DNA of 64,000 bases from Planctomycetes bacterium B3_Pla (GTDB taxonomy: Bacteria > Planctomycetota > Phycisphaerae > Sedimentisphaerales > Anaerobacaceae): NCBI GenBank assembly GCA_005223045.1, contig NJBM01000005.1, positions 1 to 64,000 on the forward strand, given 5' to 3'. A program made the translations under genes and the position numbers. The notes beneath the pieces were generated by a model. It was not told the origin of the DNA. It ran no database searches and saw only the letters and a program-made list of their open reading frames with translations. Every line of letters starts with the position of its first letter. The first letter of the stretch is position 1. Shown one piece after another: positions 7,146-17,762 of this stretch.

Positions 7146-8168
7146 ATGAAATGGGGAATTATAATATTTGTGCTGCTTGGACTGGTGGCGGCGGTTTGTT
7201 CGGCACTTCTAATGGGCGCTTTGCGCGTGGACCCGGCGGCCGGTGAGAATACGGCTCCGGGCATTGAAGTGGCGATGGCGAAGGCATCTCTGCCCGCAAT
7301 GACGCTGCTCACGGGCGATCACATCATCATGGAGACCGTTTCGGCCGATGAGCTGCCGGATGGACGATTGTCCAGCCCGACACGGATCGTCGGCAGGGTC
7401 CTTGCTATACCCGTGGTCGAAGGTCAGGTCCTGACCGACTCGTGTTTCGTGACCGATGGGACCGGGGCACAACTGGCCGCAATGATACCCCCCGGCATGC
7501 GTGCTTTTACCATCAATCTTTCGAGGGGGGCAATTCCGGACCAGATCTTGCTATACCCAGGCTGCGTTGTGGATGTGCTGGTCGCCTGGAGGCTGCAATC
7601 GCGCGGCAGCGAGGCACAAGCGCTATCGCATACCATGCTTCGAGAAATTCAGGTGGTGGCTGTGGCGGGCGATTCGGTCGTATCGAGTCCGGCCGAAGAG
7701 GAAGCGAACGCGGCAGCCAGACCACGCCGTGCGACTACTGCAACAACGGTTACGCTGCTGGTCTCTCCGAACCAGGCAGAAGCGCTGCAATTGGCGGTGG
7801 ACAACGGCAGCAGTATATCGCTGTCGATCCGCAATCCGCTGGACCAGATAATCTTCGGTGGAGAGGGAACCGTGCTGAGGCAGGGACAACTCGCCAACTA
7901 TGGCTCTACATTGGAATCGGCCGTTTTGACGCCCGATCAGAACGGAGAGCAAGAGCCGGCGCCGAAAGCCGGCGACTCCGATCCGAACGGTCTTGAAGCT
8001 CCTGTTGGCGGTCCTCTTCATACTCCTGCACTACAAGCCAAATCAACCAAAGAATATCAGACCCGTCAACGTCCGCGCTGGGGTATAACCGTAATCCGCG
8101 GCAGTAAGACGGAAGTCCAAGAGTTGGACCTGCCGGAAGGTGAATCGGGCACGGGCGCAAAAAAATAA
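7146..8168 (+). CDS. cpaB: Flp pilus assembly protein CpaB/RcpC
   Basis: The 340-residue protein has an N-terminal membrane anchor (residues 3-25) and an SAF domain (about 40-105), which contains LLTGDHIIMETVSADELP and the GRVLAIPVVEGQVLT block. The RcpC/CpaB domain follows (about 110-250, beginning IPPGMRAFTINLSRGA). The C-terminal 80 residues are low in hydrophobics and variable. CpaB acts in the periplasm with the secretin. The SAF domain is related to sugar- or peptidoglycan-binding folds. The start has an AAGGGAGA site. Confidence 0.9.
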   Translation: MKWGIIIFVLLGLVAAVCSALLMGALRVDPAAGENTAPGIEVAMAKASLPAMTLLTGDHIIMETVSADELPDGRLSSPTRIVGRVLAIPVVEGQVLTDSCFVTDGTGAQLAAMIPPGMRAFTINLSRGAIPDQILLYPGCVVDVLVAWRLQSRGSEAQALSHTMLREIQVVAVAGDSVVSSPAEEEANAAARPRRATTATTVTLLVSPNQAEALQLAVDNGSSISLSIRNPLDQIIFGGEGTVLRQGQLANYGSTLESAVLTPDQNGEQEPAPKAGDSDPNGLEAPVGGPLHTPALQAKSTKEYQTRQRPRWGITVIRGSKTEVQELDLPEGESGTGAKK

Positions 8169-8252
8169 AAATACAGTTCCTTTCCTGCGCAGACGATATA
8201 TACTTAACGACCGGCGCAAGATTACTACGGTCAGTGTGGGAAAGGACAGAGA

Positions 8253-9875
8253 ATGAAATCGACGCTAAAGAGTGCAGGAAGCCGGGTACGTAGCATAGGA
8301 TGTACCCTTGTCGTAGTGGCTTTAGGCGGCGCTTTATCGGCGTTCGCGGCTACCGGCAATCCCGGCAATATTTCAGTCCAACCGGAAACGATAACGTTCA
8401 TCGTAGGTGAGTCCACGATCATCAAAGCCCCCTGGCCCACGATCCAGGTGGCCGTTACCGATCCCACCGTTGCCGACGTGCAGGTCCTGACGCTCGACCA
8501 GGTGCTGCTCCAGGGCAGCAAGGTCGGCTCGACCGACCTGATTGTCTGGAGCGAGGGCAAGCAGCAGGTAAAGCAGTGGAGGGTTCGGGTCAGGCTGGAC
8601 GTGGCCAGATATCAGGAAAAGCTGGATGAGCTGTTTCCCGATTGTTCGCTGGAAGTCAGCGACTTCGGCGAGACGTTGGTGGTAACAGGTTTGCTGCGCA
8701 GCACAGACCAGACGGTACAGCTTCACGATTTCCTGGAAAAGACCGGAGTCACTTTCACGGACACGACGAGTGTGGCCGGTGTTCAACAGGTCCTGTTACA
8801 GATCCGTGTCGCGGAGGTCAGCCGGCAGGCGCTGCGGGCGCTGGGCATAAGTTATTTCCATACGGACGACGACTGGTTCGGCGCCATGCGAGGCGTCTCT
8901 TCCGGTGGGGCCACGAACACCTCGATTGATATCGGCGTTCCGGCGGGCACTGTTGCCGGGGATATTACACCTTTCACTTTTCAACAGGATGTGACGGCAG
9001 GCCCGCTGACCACTATTTTTGCAGGCGTTCCAAGGGCCGATTTCATGTTTTTTCTCAACGCCCTTGCTGAAAATCAACATTTGAGGCTTCTGGCGAATCC
9101 ATCGCTTGTGGCTCTAAGCGGAGAAGAAGCCAGCTTCCTGGCCGGCGGTGAGTTTCCGATTCCGGTAGTGCAGGGCGGCAGCGGAGCCGGGGGAGGAACT
9201 TCGGTCTCGATCGAGTATCGAGAGTACGGCGTGCGAGTGTCGTTTAAGCCGGTTGTTCTCGGCGACGGCACGATTCGTTTGGAAGCGGCTCCCGAAGTCA
9301 GCGAATTATCGGATGTCGGCGCCGTTACCATCCAGGGCTTTCGTGTTCCGGCCCTGATAACGCGGAAAGCCGCAAGCACCCTGGAACTAAAGAGCGGACA
9401 GACTTTCGCGATGGCAGGTTTGCTCCAGAACAGTGTTCAGGCAGTGAACTCCCGCATTCCGGGCCTCGGGGACTTGCCGATACTTGGCCCGTTGTTTCGG
9501 TCCGTCCGGTACCAGAAGAAGGAGACCGAGCTGGTGGTGCTGGTAACCGCTTCGCTGGTGGAGCCAATGTCACTTGCCGAGACACCGCCTCTTCCGGGTT
9601 TCCTGCACAAAGATCCCAACGACTGGGAGTTCTTTATTGACGGGCGGCTCGAAAGTGAGGAACCGGCAAAGATTAGCTCGAATGACGCCGAGTGGCTCAG
9701 GCAAATGGGGCTTGATCGCCTTACGGGGACAGGCGCCTGGGATTCTTACGGCGAGCCGGTTCCTTCGAGCCAAGCCGGCGTACCGTCGGGCCGGGACACC
9801 GAAAACGCGGAAACACAAAGCTCGCCGGAAAGCGGAGACCAGACAAAAGCAAGAGCCAGAAGAAGAAGGCTGTGA
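8253..9875 (+). CDS. cpaC: Tad secretin CpaC/RcpA
   Basis: The 540-residue protein starts with a signal peptide (cleavage expected near the AFAAT segment, about 33). Then come a pilus-formation N-terminal domain (about 40-110, with VGESTIIKAPWP and LTLDQVLLQGSKVGSTDL), a BON-like region (about 115-165) and the secretin channel domain (about 180-440, including LANPSLVALSGEEASFLAGG and IPGLGDLPILGPLF). It forms the outer-membrane pore of the Tad pilus. The last 90 residues are a charged tail ending in KARARRRRL, unusual for secretins. Its stop overlaps the next small frame (TGATG). Confidence 0.93.
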   Translation: MKSTLKSAGSRVRSIGCTLVVVALGGALSAFAATGNPGNISVQPETITFIVGESTIIKAPWPTIQVAVTDPTVADVQVLTLDQVLLQGSKVGSTDLIVWSEGKQQVKQWRVRVRLDVARYQEKLDELFPDCSLEVSDFGETLVVTGLLRSTDQTVQLHDFLEKTGVTFTDTTSVAGVQQVLLQIRVAEVSRQALRALGISYFHTDDDWFGAMRGVSSGGATNTSIDIGVPAGTVAGDITPFTFQQDVTAGPLTTIFAGVPRADFMFFLNALAENQHLRLLANPSLVALSGEEASFLAGGEFPIPVVQGGSGAGGGTSVSIEYREYGVRVSFKPVVLGDGTIRLEAAPEVSELSDVGAVTIQGFRVPALITRKAASTLELKSGQTFAMAGLLQNSVQAVNSRIPGLGDLPILGPLFRSVRYQKKETELVVLVTASLVEPMSLAETPPLPGFLHKDPNDWEFFIDGRLESEEPAKISSNDAEWLRQMGLDRLTGTGAWDSYGEPVPSSQAGVPSGRDTENAETQSSPESGDQTKARARRRRL

Positions 9876-9943
9876 TGGATTCGAGTCCTGCGGATGCGAC
9901 TGAATTGGCCGATCCTGCTGACGGAAGAGAAATGGAAAAGTGA
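9875..9943 (+). CDS. Possible 22-aa coupling peptide between cpaC and cpaE
   Basis: The ATG at 9875 overlaps the cpaC stop (TGATG), and the TGA at 9941-9943 overlaps the GTG start of cpaE (GTGA). The frame encodes an acidic 22-residue peptide. It would let ribosomes pass from cpaC to cpaE without release. It may only serve coupling, or be chance. Confidence 0.3.
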   Translation: MDSSPADATELADPADGREMEK

Positions 9944-11121
9944 GACCCCAGGTGACATCAGGCATAAGCATATTGTTAGTAACCCAGGAAGACTCCACGG
10001 CAAAGACGATCAAATCGGTGCTGGATGAGAGTGGACAGATGAACCTGGTTGGCGTCTGTCGAGATGTGCCGGAGCTTAGGAGCCGACTGTCGAGTGCAAA
10101 AGTCCAGGCGGTGGTGGTCGATATCGATCCTGATCCTCCACGAGTTTTGTCCGAAGTGGGTATGATCCTGACGGCACATCCTGAAACATACGTTGTGGTA
10201 ATATGCAGCAGTTTCACCAAGGAACTGGTTCTCCAGGCCATGCAAAAAGGTGCGAGGCACTTTTTAGAGAAAAAGACCATGGCAGCCGAGCTTTGCAAAG
10301 AGCTTCAGGTGCTCGTCCGGGGTGACGAGGAAAAAGCGGCCGGATCAGGCTCGGTAGTGATCTCGGTGTTTTCCGCCGGCGGGGGCTGTGGCGCAACTAC
10401 CGTCGCTGTAAACCTTGCCAGCGAGCTGCAGCTCATGTCACCCGGAGCGATTTTGGTGATCGATCTGGACAGTTGCTACGGGACCGTATCGGCGTATCTG
10501 GGAGTGAAGAGCCAATACGGCATCGCAGACGTTCTGGCCCGCAAGGGCCTTATCGACAAACATCTGATACAATCAAGCGCTTTTAACTACAAGGAAGATT
10601 TTCACGTGCTGGCAAGTCCCGCCAGCGTGGAATCTCCAAAGGCCAGGTTGCTGTCGATTCAGTACGAGAATCTGCCCCGCGCGCTCGAAGCGTGCAGGCG
10701 CGTCTATAAGTACACTGTGATCGATGCCCCCCGCCTGCCGGAGGACACGGCGGCCGATCTGGCCAATTTGAGCGACGTCGCGCTGGTTGTGTTTCAGCTC
10801 ACGGTCAAAGACGTAAGTTTTGCCCGATCAATGGTGTCGTCTTTGACCAAATCCGGGGTGGCAAGAAAGAAATTGATGCTTGTCGCAAACCGTGTCAAAA
10901 AGCGGGGGCCGTTAGTCAGATTGGAAGACAGCAAGAAGGCGGTAGGGCTGAATTCCTGCCAGGCCATTCGCAACGACTGGCTCAAGGCAATGAAATCCGT
11001 TAATAAGGCCCAGCCTCTGGCTCAAGCCGCCGGAAGATCGGGTTTGCGGAACGATTATCGAAAACTCGCAGCTAAAATACGTGCTTACGAAATAAATAGT
11101 AGCGGTAAAATCCGAGGGTGA
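9940..11121 (+). CDS. cpaE: Tad localisation ATPase CpaE/TadZ
   Basis: The 393-residue protein has an N-terminal receiver-like domain (about 8-125, with VVVDIDPDPP and AMQKGARHFLEKK) followed by a MinD/ParA-type ATPase domain (about 138-380). TadZ/CpaE proteins place the Tad machine at the pole. The deviant Walker A reads SAGGGCGATTVA near 144-155, so both the signature Lys and the usual P-loop Lys are replaced. This fits the atypical ATPase group. ASPASVESPKA and VIDAPRLPEDT supply the later motifs. It starts with GTG overlapping the small frame upstream, and its stop overlaps the cpaF start (GTGA). Confidence 0.88.
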   Translation: MRPQVTSGISILLVTQEDSTAKTIKSVLDESGQMNLVGVCRDVPELRSRLSSAKVQAVVVDIDPDPPRVLSEVGMILTAHPETYVVVICSSFTKELVLQAMQKGARHFLEKKTMAAELCKELQVLVRGDEEKAAGSGSVVISVFSAGGGCGATTVAVNLASELQLMSPGAILVIDLDSCYGTVSAYLGVKSQYGIADVLARKGLIDKHLIQSSAFNYKEDFHVLASPASVESPKARLLSIQYENLPRALEACRRVYKYTVIDAPRLPEDTAADLANLSDVALVVFQLTVKDVSFARSMVSSLTKSGVARKKLMLVANRVKKRGPLVRLEDSKKAVGLNSCQAIRNDWLKAMKSVNKAQPLAQAAGRSGLRNDYRKLAAKIRAYEINSSGKIRG

Positions 11122-12473
11122 CACAGGTGAACGAAGAATTGTCAGGCAAATTGGAAAACGAGAGCCAAAGCGATAACGCAGCTTTGCAAAAAATAAAAGT
11201 GGATATACACCGCCAGTTGCTGGAGGTGCTGGACCTGAATGAGGCGCAGCGAATACCCCTCGAACAGTTGCACGAGGAATGTTCCAGGAGAGTCGACGCC
11301 TTACTGACGGCCAGGCAGTATCCGTTGTCCGGCCCGGAGAAACAACGGCTGCTTCGCGAGGTGATGGACGAGGTTTTCGGCTTTGGGCCGCTGGAAGTGT
11401 TTCTGCGCGATCCGCTGGTCAGCGACATACTGGTAAACGGCCCGTCTCAGATTTACATAGAAAAGAGGGGACAGCTTGAATCCACCGACGTCACTTTTAT
11501 GGATGAAAAGCACCTCATGCGCATCATCCACCGGATCGGCGCAAACGTCGGACGCCGGATCGACGAGAGTATGCCCATGCTCGATGCGCGCTTGCCGGAC
11601 GGTTCCCGAGTCAACGCGATCATACCGCCCCTTGCCCTCGACGGACCCATGGTGAGTATTCGGCGCTTCGGCACAACCCCGATTGATATCCACCGGTTGC
11701 TCGAATTAGATTCCTTGACGGAAGATATGGCCTACTTCATGGAAGCCTGTGTGCAATGTAGGATGAACATACTGATATCGGGCGGAACGGGAACAGGAAA
11801 GACCACTTTCCTTAACGCCCTGTCGCGATGGATACCCGCCGGCGAGCGAGTGGTGACCATCGAGGACGCCGCCGAGCTTCAAATACAGCGGCGACACGTC
11901 GTGCGACTGGAAACCAGGCCGCCGAACATCGAGGGCGAAGGCACAATTACTCAGCGCGACCTGGTGCGAAACAGTCTGCGTATGCGCCCCGACCGGATCA
12001 TCGTCGGCGAGGTTCGCGGCGCCGAGACACTGGACATGCTGCAAGCGATGAACACGGGACACGAAGGATCGATGACAACGGTGCACGCCAACAGCCCGAG
12101 GGATGCCCTGCGGCGACTTGAGAACATGGTGCTCATGTCCGGGATCAACTATCCGATGCGTGCGATTCGAGAGCAACTGAGTTCAGCGATGGACGTGTTG
12201 ATTCATCTCAAACGTATGACCGGGGGCAAACGAAAAGTGGTGAGCATCGTGGAAATAACGGCGATGGAGGGTGACACGATTTGCCTTCACGATCTCTTCC
12301 AGTTTAAGCAGACCGGCGTAGATGACCAGGGGCACGCCAACGGACATTTCGAGGCATGTGGAGTCCGTCCGTTGTTATTGGAGCGACTGCATGCAAAAGG
12401 CGTGCAGGTGCCTAATGAATTGTTCAAGCGCAGGATTCTTACAGGAGCCGGCTCTAACGATGGCGACCGATAA
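11118..12473 (+). CDS. cpaF: Tad pilus assembly ATPase CpaF/TadA
   Basis: The 451-residue secretion ATPase has a helical N-terminal domain (to about 150) and a RecA-like C-terminal domain. Visible motifs are Walker [11 protein letters not shown] (about 219-228), the Asp box TIEDAAELQ, Walker [11 protein letters not shown] (about 291-300) and the His box [11 protein letters not shown]. It powers Flp assembly at the inner membrane with TadB and TadC. The GTG start overlaps the cpaE stop. It is a standard-length member with all key residues. Confidence 0.95.
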   Translation: MTQVNEELSGKLENESQSDNAALQKIKVDIHRQLLEVLDLNEAQRIPLEQLHEECSRRVDALLTARQYPLSGPEKQRLLREVMDEVFGFGPLEVFLRDPLVSDILVNGPSQIYIEKRGQLESTDVTFMDEKHLMRIIHRIGANVGRRIDESMPMLDARLPDGSRVNAIIPPLALDGPMVSIRRFGTTPIDIHRLLELDSLTEDMAYFMEACVQCRMNILISGGTGTGKTTFLNALSRWIPAGERVVTIEDAAELQIQRRHVVRLETRPPNIEGEGTITQRDLVRNSLRMRPDRIIVGEVRGAETLDMLQAMNTGHEGSMTTVHANSPRDALRRLENMVLMSGINYPMRAIREQLSSAMDVLIHLKRMTGGKRKVVSIVEITAMEGDTICLHDLFQFKQTGVDDQGHANGHFEACGVRPLLLERLHAKGVQVPNELFKRRILTGAGSNDGDR

Positions 12474-12557
12474 ACTCCCGCTGTGGATGCGGTCGAAACT
12501 CCCTTTCAAAAGTTGCAAGCTTTGTCAAAGGGCGAACACAAAGGACATGTTGGAATT

Positions 12558-13535
12558 ATGAATCCGGAACGTCTTATCAACATTATCGCCATGGTGGCAA
12601 TCTTCGGATTGGTTTTTTCGGTCTGGTGTATCTGCATTCTTCTTTGGTTCGGCCAATACATAACCGGCTTGAAGTCGGTGCAGAAAAGATTGGGTATTGT
12701 CAAGAAGGAAACCGGCGAATCTCAGACTTTGCGCCTGTGGCGTGAATCGCAGCAGCAAACGGAAAAAGCCGGTTTGGAAGGAAAGCTGACTTTCACCGAA
12801 TCACTGGAGAGGTTGCGGTACACCGCCGGGTGGCGTGCGCCGGCACAAACAGTCATCCTGGGAGTCATCGGAGTCGCCCTTCTCGGTTTGGTATTTACAT
12901 ATCTGTTTGGCGGCGGTTTAACGCTCGGAATCGGTGTTTTTATCGCGATTCTGGCTGTGTTTGCGAGCTACACGCGGGCGTGCATTACCAAGCATGCGGC
13001 TCTGTTCGAGAAACAGCTTGTGGATGCGTTAGGTATCGCCGCTCGCGCCCTTAGGGCAGGACTGCCGTTGTTGGGAGCTTTTCAACTGATTTCAGAAGAA
13101 ATCGATAAGCCGCTGGGGGACATTTTTTTCAGGATATGCCAGGAGCAGATGTTGGGTTTGGACCTGAGAGATTCCATTCGCAAGGTTGCAAAAACCGTTT
13201 ACAATCCCGAGTTGAAGCTTTTCGCCACGGCCGTGGCCATACAGTTAAAGAGCGGAGGGAACCTGGCTGATCTGATGGACAGTCTGGCCTCCGTCATACG
13301 GGTGCGAATGAGATTGAATCGGCGAGCACGTATTTTGATAGCACAGACGCAACTGAGCAAAAAGGTTCTGATCGCACTTCCCATAGTCTTATTCTTTTTG
13401 TTGGCAATTGTCGCCCCCTCATATACGGAAACGTTCTTTGCAACGGCGGAAGGCAAGTATATGCTGATGGCGGCCGCTATAATTGTCTCAGTTGGCGCAA
13501 TGGTGATGAATCGACTTGCCGTGTTGCGTTTCTAA
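12558..13535 (+). CDS. tadB: Tad inner-membrane platform protein TadB
   Basis: The 325-residue protein has an N-terminal membrane helix (about 9-33), two more around 95-140, a T2SSF/GspF-like cytoplasmic domain (about 145-260, with ALGIAARALRAGLPLLGAFQLI) and two C-terminal helices (about 270-315). With TadC it forms the platform driven by CpaF. I use the ATG at 12558. A GTG at 12483 would add 25 charged residues unlike a TadB N-terminus. It is followed closely by tadC. Confidence 0.88.
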   Translation: MNPERLINIIAMVAIFGLVFSVWCICILLWFGQYITGLKSVQKRLGIVKKETGESQTLRLWRESQQQTEKAGLEGKLTFTESLERLRYTAGWRAPAQTVILGVIGVALLGLVFTYLFGGGLTLGIGVFIAILAVFASYTRACITKHAALFEKQLVDALGIAARALRAGLPLLGAFQLISEEIDKPLGDIFFRICQEQMLGLDLRDSIRKVAKTVYNPELKLFATAVAIQLKSGGNLADLMDSLASVIRVRMRLNRRARILIAQTQLSKKVLIALPIVLFFLLAIVAPSYTETFFATAEGKYMLMAAAIIVSVGAMVMNRLAVLRF

Positions 13536-13546
13536 ATTGTGACAAA

Positions 13547-14500
13547 ATGTATCGCCTTGTTGGGATACCGCGAATAATGGATGGCATAGCAGACAAAATA
13601 ATAATTCCCGGCCTGACGTTCTTTTCCATAACCGCGATCGGCATCTCGATCCTCCTGGCAAAGGCACAACGAAGAAAGGCACTGGAGAAGAGAATGCAGG
13701 AGGGGGCCTGGACGGGACCCGACTCGAAAGCTGAGAAGAAAAAAACTCCGGGCCTTCTGCAGTTCCTCGAAAAGATCGGCAACATTGCCTCTCACGGACG
13801 TGCGAGCACGAGCCTCTGGGAAGAGCTCGTCCGGGCCGGATATTACGGCAGAAACGCACCTGCAATATACACGGGAATTAAGATGCTGTTGTTCTTTATC
13901 GGGCTTGCGTGTTCGGCGATGTTGCTTGTGCCCACACAGGTTCACATTACAACAAAACTAATTCTGATCTTTTTGGGCGGCGCCTTTCTATTCTTCGTTC
14001 CAAACATCATGATATCGGTGCGATTGAAGAAACGTCACGACGAAATCTCCCACCACCTGCCTGAAGCCATCGATCTGCTCGAGATTTGCGTTTCCTCGGG
14101 GATAGGATTGGGCATGGCCTGGAACATCGTCGCCGATGAGATCCAAAACGTCAGTCCGACGTTAGCCAATGCAATGGCCCTGACAAATTTCGAGATTCAC
14201 CTGGGAGTCAGCCGTTCCGAGGCTATGCGAAACATGGCGACTCGCTCGCGTGTAAATGATCTGTCCTCTTTGGGGGCCACACTGGTCCAGACCGAGCGGT
14301 TCGGCACGAGCGTCGCAGTGGCGCTGCGAGTCTTCGCCGCATCTATGCGGGAGGAACGTTATGCCACAGTTGAGGAAAAAGCCGAAAAAATGGCAGTAAA
14401 ACTGGTTATACCGATGGTCCTGTTTATATTCCCTGCGGTTTTCATTATAACGGCCGGACCGGCCGTGCTGGCCATCGCCAAAATGATGGCAACACAATAA
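13547..14500 (+). CDS. tadC: Tad inner-membrane platform protein TadC
   Basis: The 317-residue protein mirrors TadB: membrane helices near 20-40, 105-125 and 130-150, a GspF-like domain with HLPEAIDLLEICVSSGIGLG (about 165-185) and ERFGTSVAVALRVFAASMREER (about 245-267), then C-terminal helices to the end. The LPEAIDLL pattern separates TadC from TadB. It starts eleven bases after tadB and probably pairs with it. Confidence 0.9.
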   Translation: MYRLVGIPRIMDGIADKIIIPGLTFFSITAIGISILLAKAQRRKALEKRMQEGAWTGPDSKAEKKKTPGLLQFLEKIGNIASHGRASTSLWEELVRAGYYGRNAPAIYTGIKMLLFFIGLACSAMLLVPTQVHITTKLILIFLGGAFLFFVPNIMISVRLKKRHDEISHHLPEAIDLLEICVSSGIGLGMAWNIVADEIQNVSPTLANAMALTNFEIHLGVSRSEAMRNMATRSRVNDLSSLGATLVQTERFGTSVAVALRVFAASMREERYATVEEKAEKMAVKLVIPMVLFIFPAVFIITAGPAVLAIAKMMATQ

Positions 14501-14531
14501 GCAAACAGCCTTAAATTAAGGAGAATGTTCC

Positions 14532-15017
14532 ATGAAGTCGAACACAATCGTCATTGCAGTGTTGTTTTGCATTTTGATGGCCGGATGTGAAGAGGACCTG
14601 CAGGAGAATAGAGGTCTCGTAAACAAGCAGCTCGTAAACTCTTACAACGATATCGCGATTCAGAATGCGATCGTCTCTCAACATACACTGTTTCCCTATC
14701 ATTTTGTCACAAACGGAGCGGAGCTTAACGAGCTTGGCCAACGAGATCTCGCGGCACTAAACGCGCACTTTGTCGAAAACGCCGGGCATCTGAATATTCG
14801 ACGGCACAATACTCCTGCGGCCCTTTACGAGGCCCGAGTGAATTTCATCCGCGACAGGCTGCAGGAAGCAGGCATCGACATGAAACGAATGACTATTTCC
14901 GATGATATGCCGGGAGGCTCGGGCATGCCTTCGGAACGTGTCCTGGTAATCCTGGAGAAAGAAGCCGAAGACACCTCCACCGGAGACTCAACCACGCTCC
15001 AGTCCGGGATAAGATAA
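14532..15017 (+). CDS. Tad-locus lipoprotein with OmpA-like features
   Basis: The 161-residue protein has a lipoprotein signal, LFCILMAGC, with the lipobox Cys at about 19. The mature part contains GAELNELGQRDLAALNAHF and a C-terminal SERVLVILE strand. This resembles the pattern of OmpA/MotB-type domains, but the peptidoglycan-binding NxxLSxxRA motif is not clear. It is likely outer-membrane-associated and may help anchor the secretin, as small lipoproteins do in other Tad systems (inference). It has an AAGGAG site and sits in the operon between tadC and the TPR gene. Confidence 0.65.
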   Translation: MKSNTIVIAVLFCILMAGCEEDLQENRGLVNKQLVNSYNDIAIQNAIVSQHTLFPYHFVTNGAELNELGQRDLAALNAHFVENAGHLNIRRHNTPAALYEARVNFIRDRLQEAGIDMKRMTISDDMPGGSGMPSERVLVILEKEAEDTSTGDSTTLQSGIR

Positions 15018-15697
15018 TGGAAAATATTAGCACGGCAAGATTGAATCCAACTGTATTAGTCTGCGGGGCCGTTCTCATTTGCGTGCTCTGCTTTGGCGGC
15101 TGCTCAAATCCGGCGGCCTCCGACTCGAATGTCAGTTCGGTCCCGGACAAAGCCGAGCATGATTTTCAAGTACAGGCTGATCGCCCCCCTACTGCGAAAA
15201 CGCTCTGGGCCATGGCTGATGTTCTCGCTGCGCAAGGCAGAGACGCAGAATGTGAATTTGTCCTGAAGAGGATCATCAATGAGTATCCCGAATTCGCACC
15301 CGCTTACAACAGCCTGGCGGAGCTGCAAATGCGCCGGCAGCGCACGGACACCGCGATCAAGACTCTCGATAGCGCCCTCGATATCAACCCCGAGGACCCC
15401 GTGGTATTGAACAATCTTGGTATGTGCCGGATAGTCCTGGGCGAATACGAGAATGCTCTGAAGATGTTCACCAGGGCCGCCGGCGTCGCGCCCGAAAATG
15501 CGAGATACCGGGCGAACATGGCAGTGGCAATGGGCCTGCTGGGCCGCTACGAAGAAGCCCTGGCCCTATTCAAACAAGTGGTTCCGGAAGATCAGGCAAA
15601 GCACAACTTGAATGTGCTGCGGGAGGCCGAAGGCGCTGCAAAACCAGCTCCGGCAACGACGTCCGAGACGCCGGATCTGCAGGAAGCCTCAAAATAA
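15017..15697 (+). CDS. tadD: TPR lipoprotein, TadD-like
   Basis: The 226-residue protein has a lipoprotein signal (VLICVLCFGGC, Cys near 29) followed by tetratricopeptide repeats (about 55-195). These show the A-x-NNLG and P-x-NARYRANMAVAMGLLGRYEEAL patterns. TadD proteins are TPR lipoproteins that help Tad secretin assembly, and position and layout support that role here. The ATG overlaps the preceding stop by one base (TAATG). It is the last gene of the rightward tad operon and faces the metal-resistance operon. Confidence 0.8.
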   Translation: MENISTARLNPTVLVCGAVLICVLCFGGCSNPAASDSNVSSVPDKAEHDFQVQADRPPTAKTLWAMADVLAAQGRDAECEFVLKRIINEYPEFAPAYNSLAELQMRRQRTDTAIKTLDSALDINPEDPVVLNNLGMCRIVLGEYENALKMFTRAAGVAPENARYRANMAVAMGLLGRYEEALALFKQVVPEDQAKHNLNVLREAEGAAKPAPATTSETPDLQEASK

Positions 15698-15704
15698 GGG
15701 TCCA

Positions 15705-15743
15705 TCCGGAATAGTGCGCATTTGCTTATCCGCAAATGACCGG
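15705..15743. terminator. Nested hairpin between convergent operons
   Basis: CATTTGC (15719-15725) pairs with GCAAATG (15732-15738) across a six-base loop, inside an outer TCCGG/CCGGA pairing. It lies between two convergent operons, where a two-way terminator is expected. No T tract follows, so the call is tentative. Confidence 0.4.
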
Positions 15744-15774
15744 AGGTTTGAGGAACACTGTGCCGCAACTGCAC

Positions 15775-16974
<1,200 letters not shown>

Positions 16975-17030
16975 ACTATTAACTCCTCATGTGATTTTTT
17001 CAGCCGACTTTCTGATGGTCTTCATCCACA

Positions 17031-17744
17031 TCAGAAAGTCCCCAGCAAATAGAAGCCAGCGACAAGAAGCAGGATTCCAGCTATGATTCTTATCGTGGTC
17101 TCGGTTCTCTTTGCTTTGATTGCCGATTTGCCGAAAGATGCACCCAGCATAATGAGAGCCAGCGGCAGGCTGAATCCCACCGCGTAGGCCGCCATTATGC
17201 ACATCCCCCATAAAGTGTAGCCTTGTAACACTGCAACCCCCAACACGATGAAAATCCCGGGATTGCAGGCCAGAGACGCCACATTGACACCTCCTCCCAT
17301 GACCAGTCCAAATGCTGCTGCGCCCAGAAGCCCCTTCGGTCGGGAGCCGGCAGCCGCAGTTTTTGTGGGCAGCTTGAATGGTAACAACTTGAGCGCGGCG
17401 AGGCCGACAAAGATCGCAACCAGCCCGGCAAAAACCTTCCAGTACTTACCCATCACGTCCTGAGCTACCTGCCCAATTAATCCGGCCACAGCGCCAAGAA
17501 TTACGAGCGCTATAGTTGTCCCCAACATGAAGAAAAGAGCGGCGAGAAATTTTGCCCGGCGATTGCTGTCCTCCCGCGTGCCCGAATACCCTACTATCGC
17601 GCCCAGCAGGGGCAGAGTACAGCAGGTACTTGCAACGGCACTGGCCAGTCCGAGAACAAATGCCAGGGGCAGGGCCACGGGCCTTAATTCGACCTGTTCG
17701 AGTACGGTCCCGGCCCAATCCATTATTCCTTGAATCCATTCCAC
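17031..17744 (-). CDS. ccdA: CcdA/DsbD-type thiol electron transfer membrane protein
   Basis: The 237-residue protein has six membrane helices. Helix 1 contains SAVASTCCTLPLLGAIVGYSG with a CC pair near the usual first Cys, and helix 4 contains NVASLACNPGIFIVLG with the partner Cys. CcdA proteins carry reducing power across the membrane to extracytoplasmic thiols. Placement between a Cys-rich thioredoxin-like protein and ACR3 suggests it reduces that partner (inference). It ends with a short tail after GILLLVAGFYLLG. Confidence 0.8.
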   Translation of the reverse strand: MEWIQGIMDWAGTVLEQVELRPVALPLAFVLGLASAVASTCCTLPLLGAIVGYSGTREDSNRRAKFLAALFFMLGTTIALVILGAVAGLIGQVAQDVMGKYWKVFAGLVAIFVGLAALKLLPFKLPTKTAAAGSRPKGLLGAAAFGLVMGGGVNVASLACNPGIFIVLGVAVLQGYTLWGMCIMAAYAVGFSLPLALIMLGASFGKSAIKAKRTETTIRIIAGILLLVAGFYLLGTF

Positions 17745-17762
17745 TTTTCTTGCCGGTCTCCA

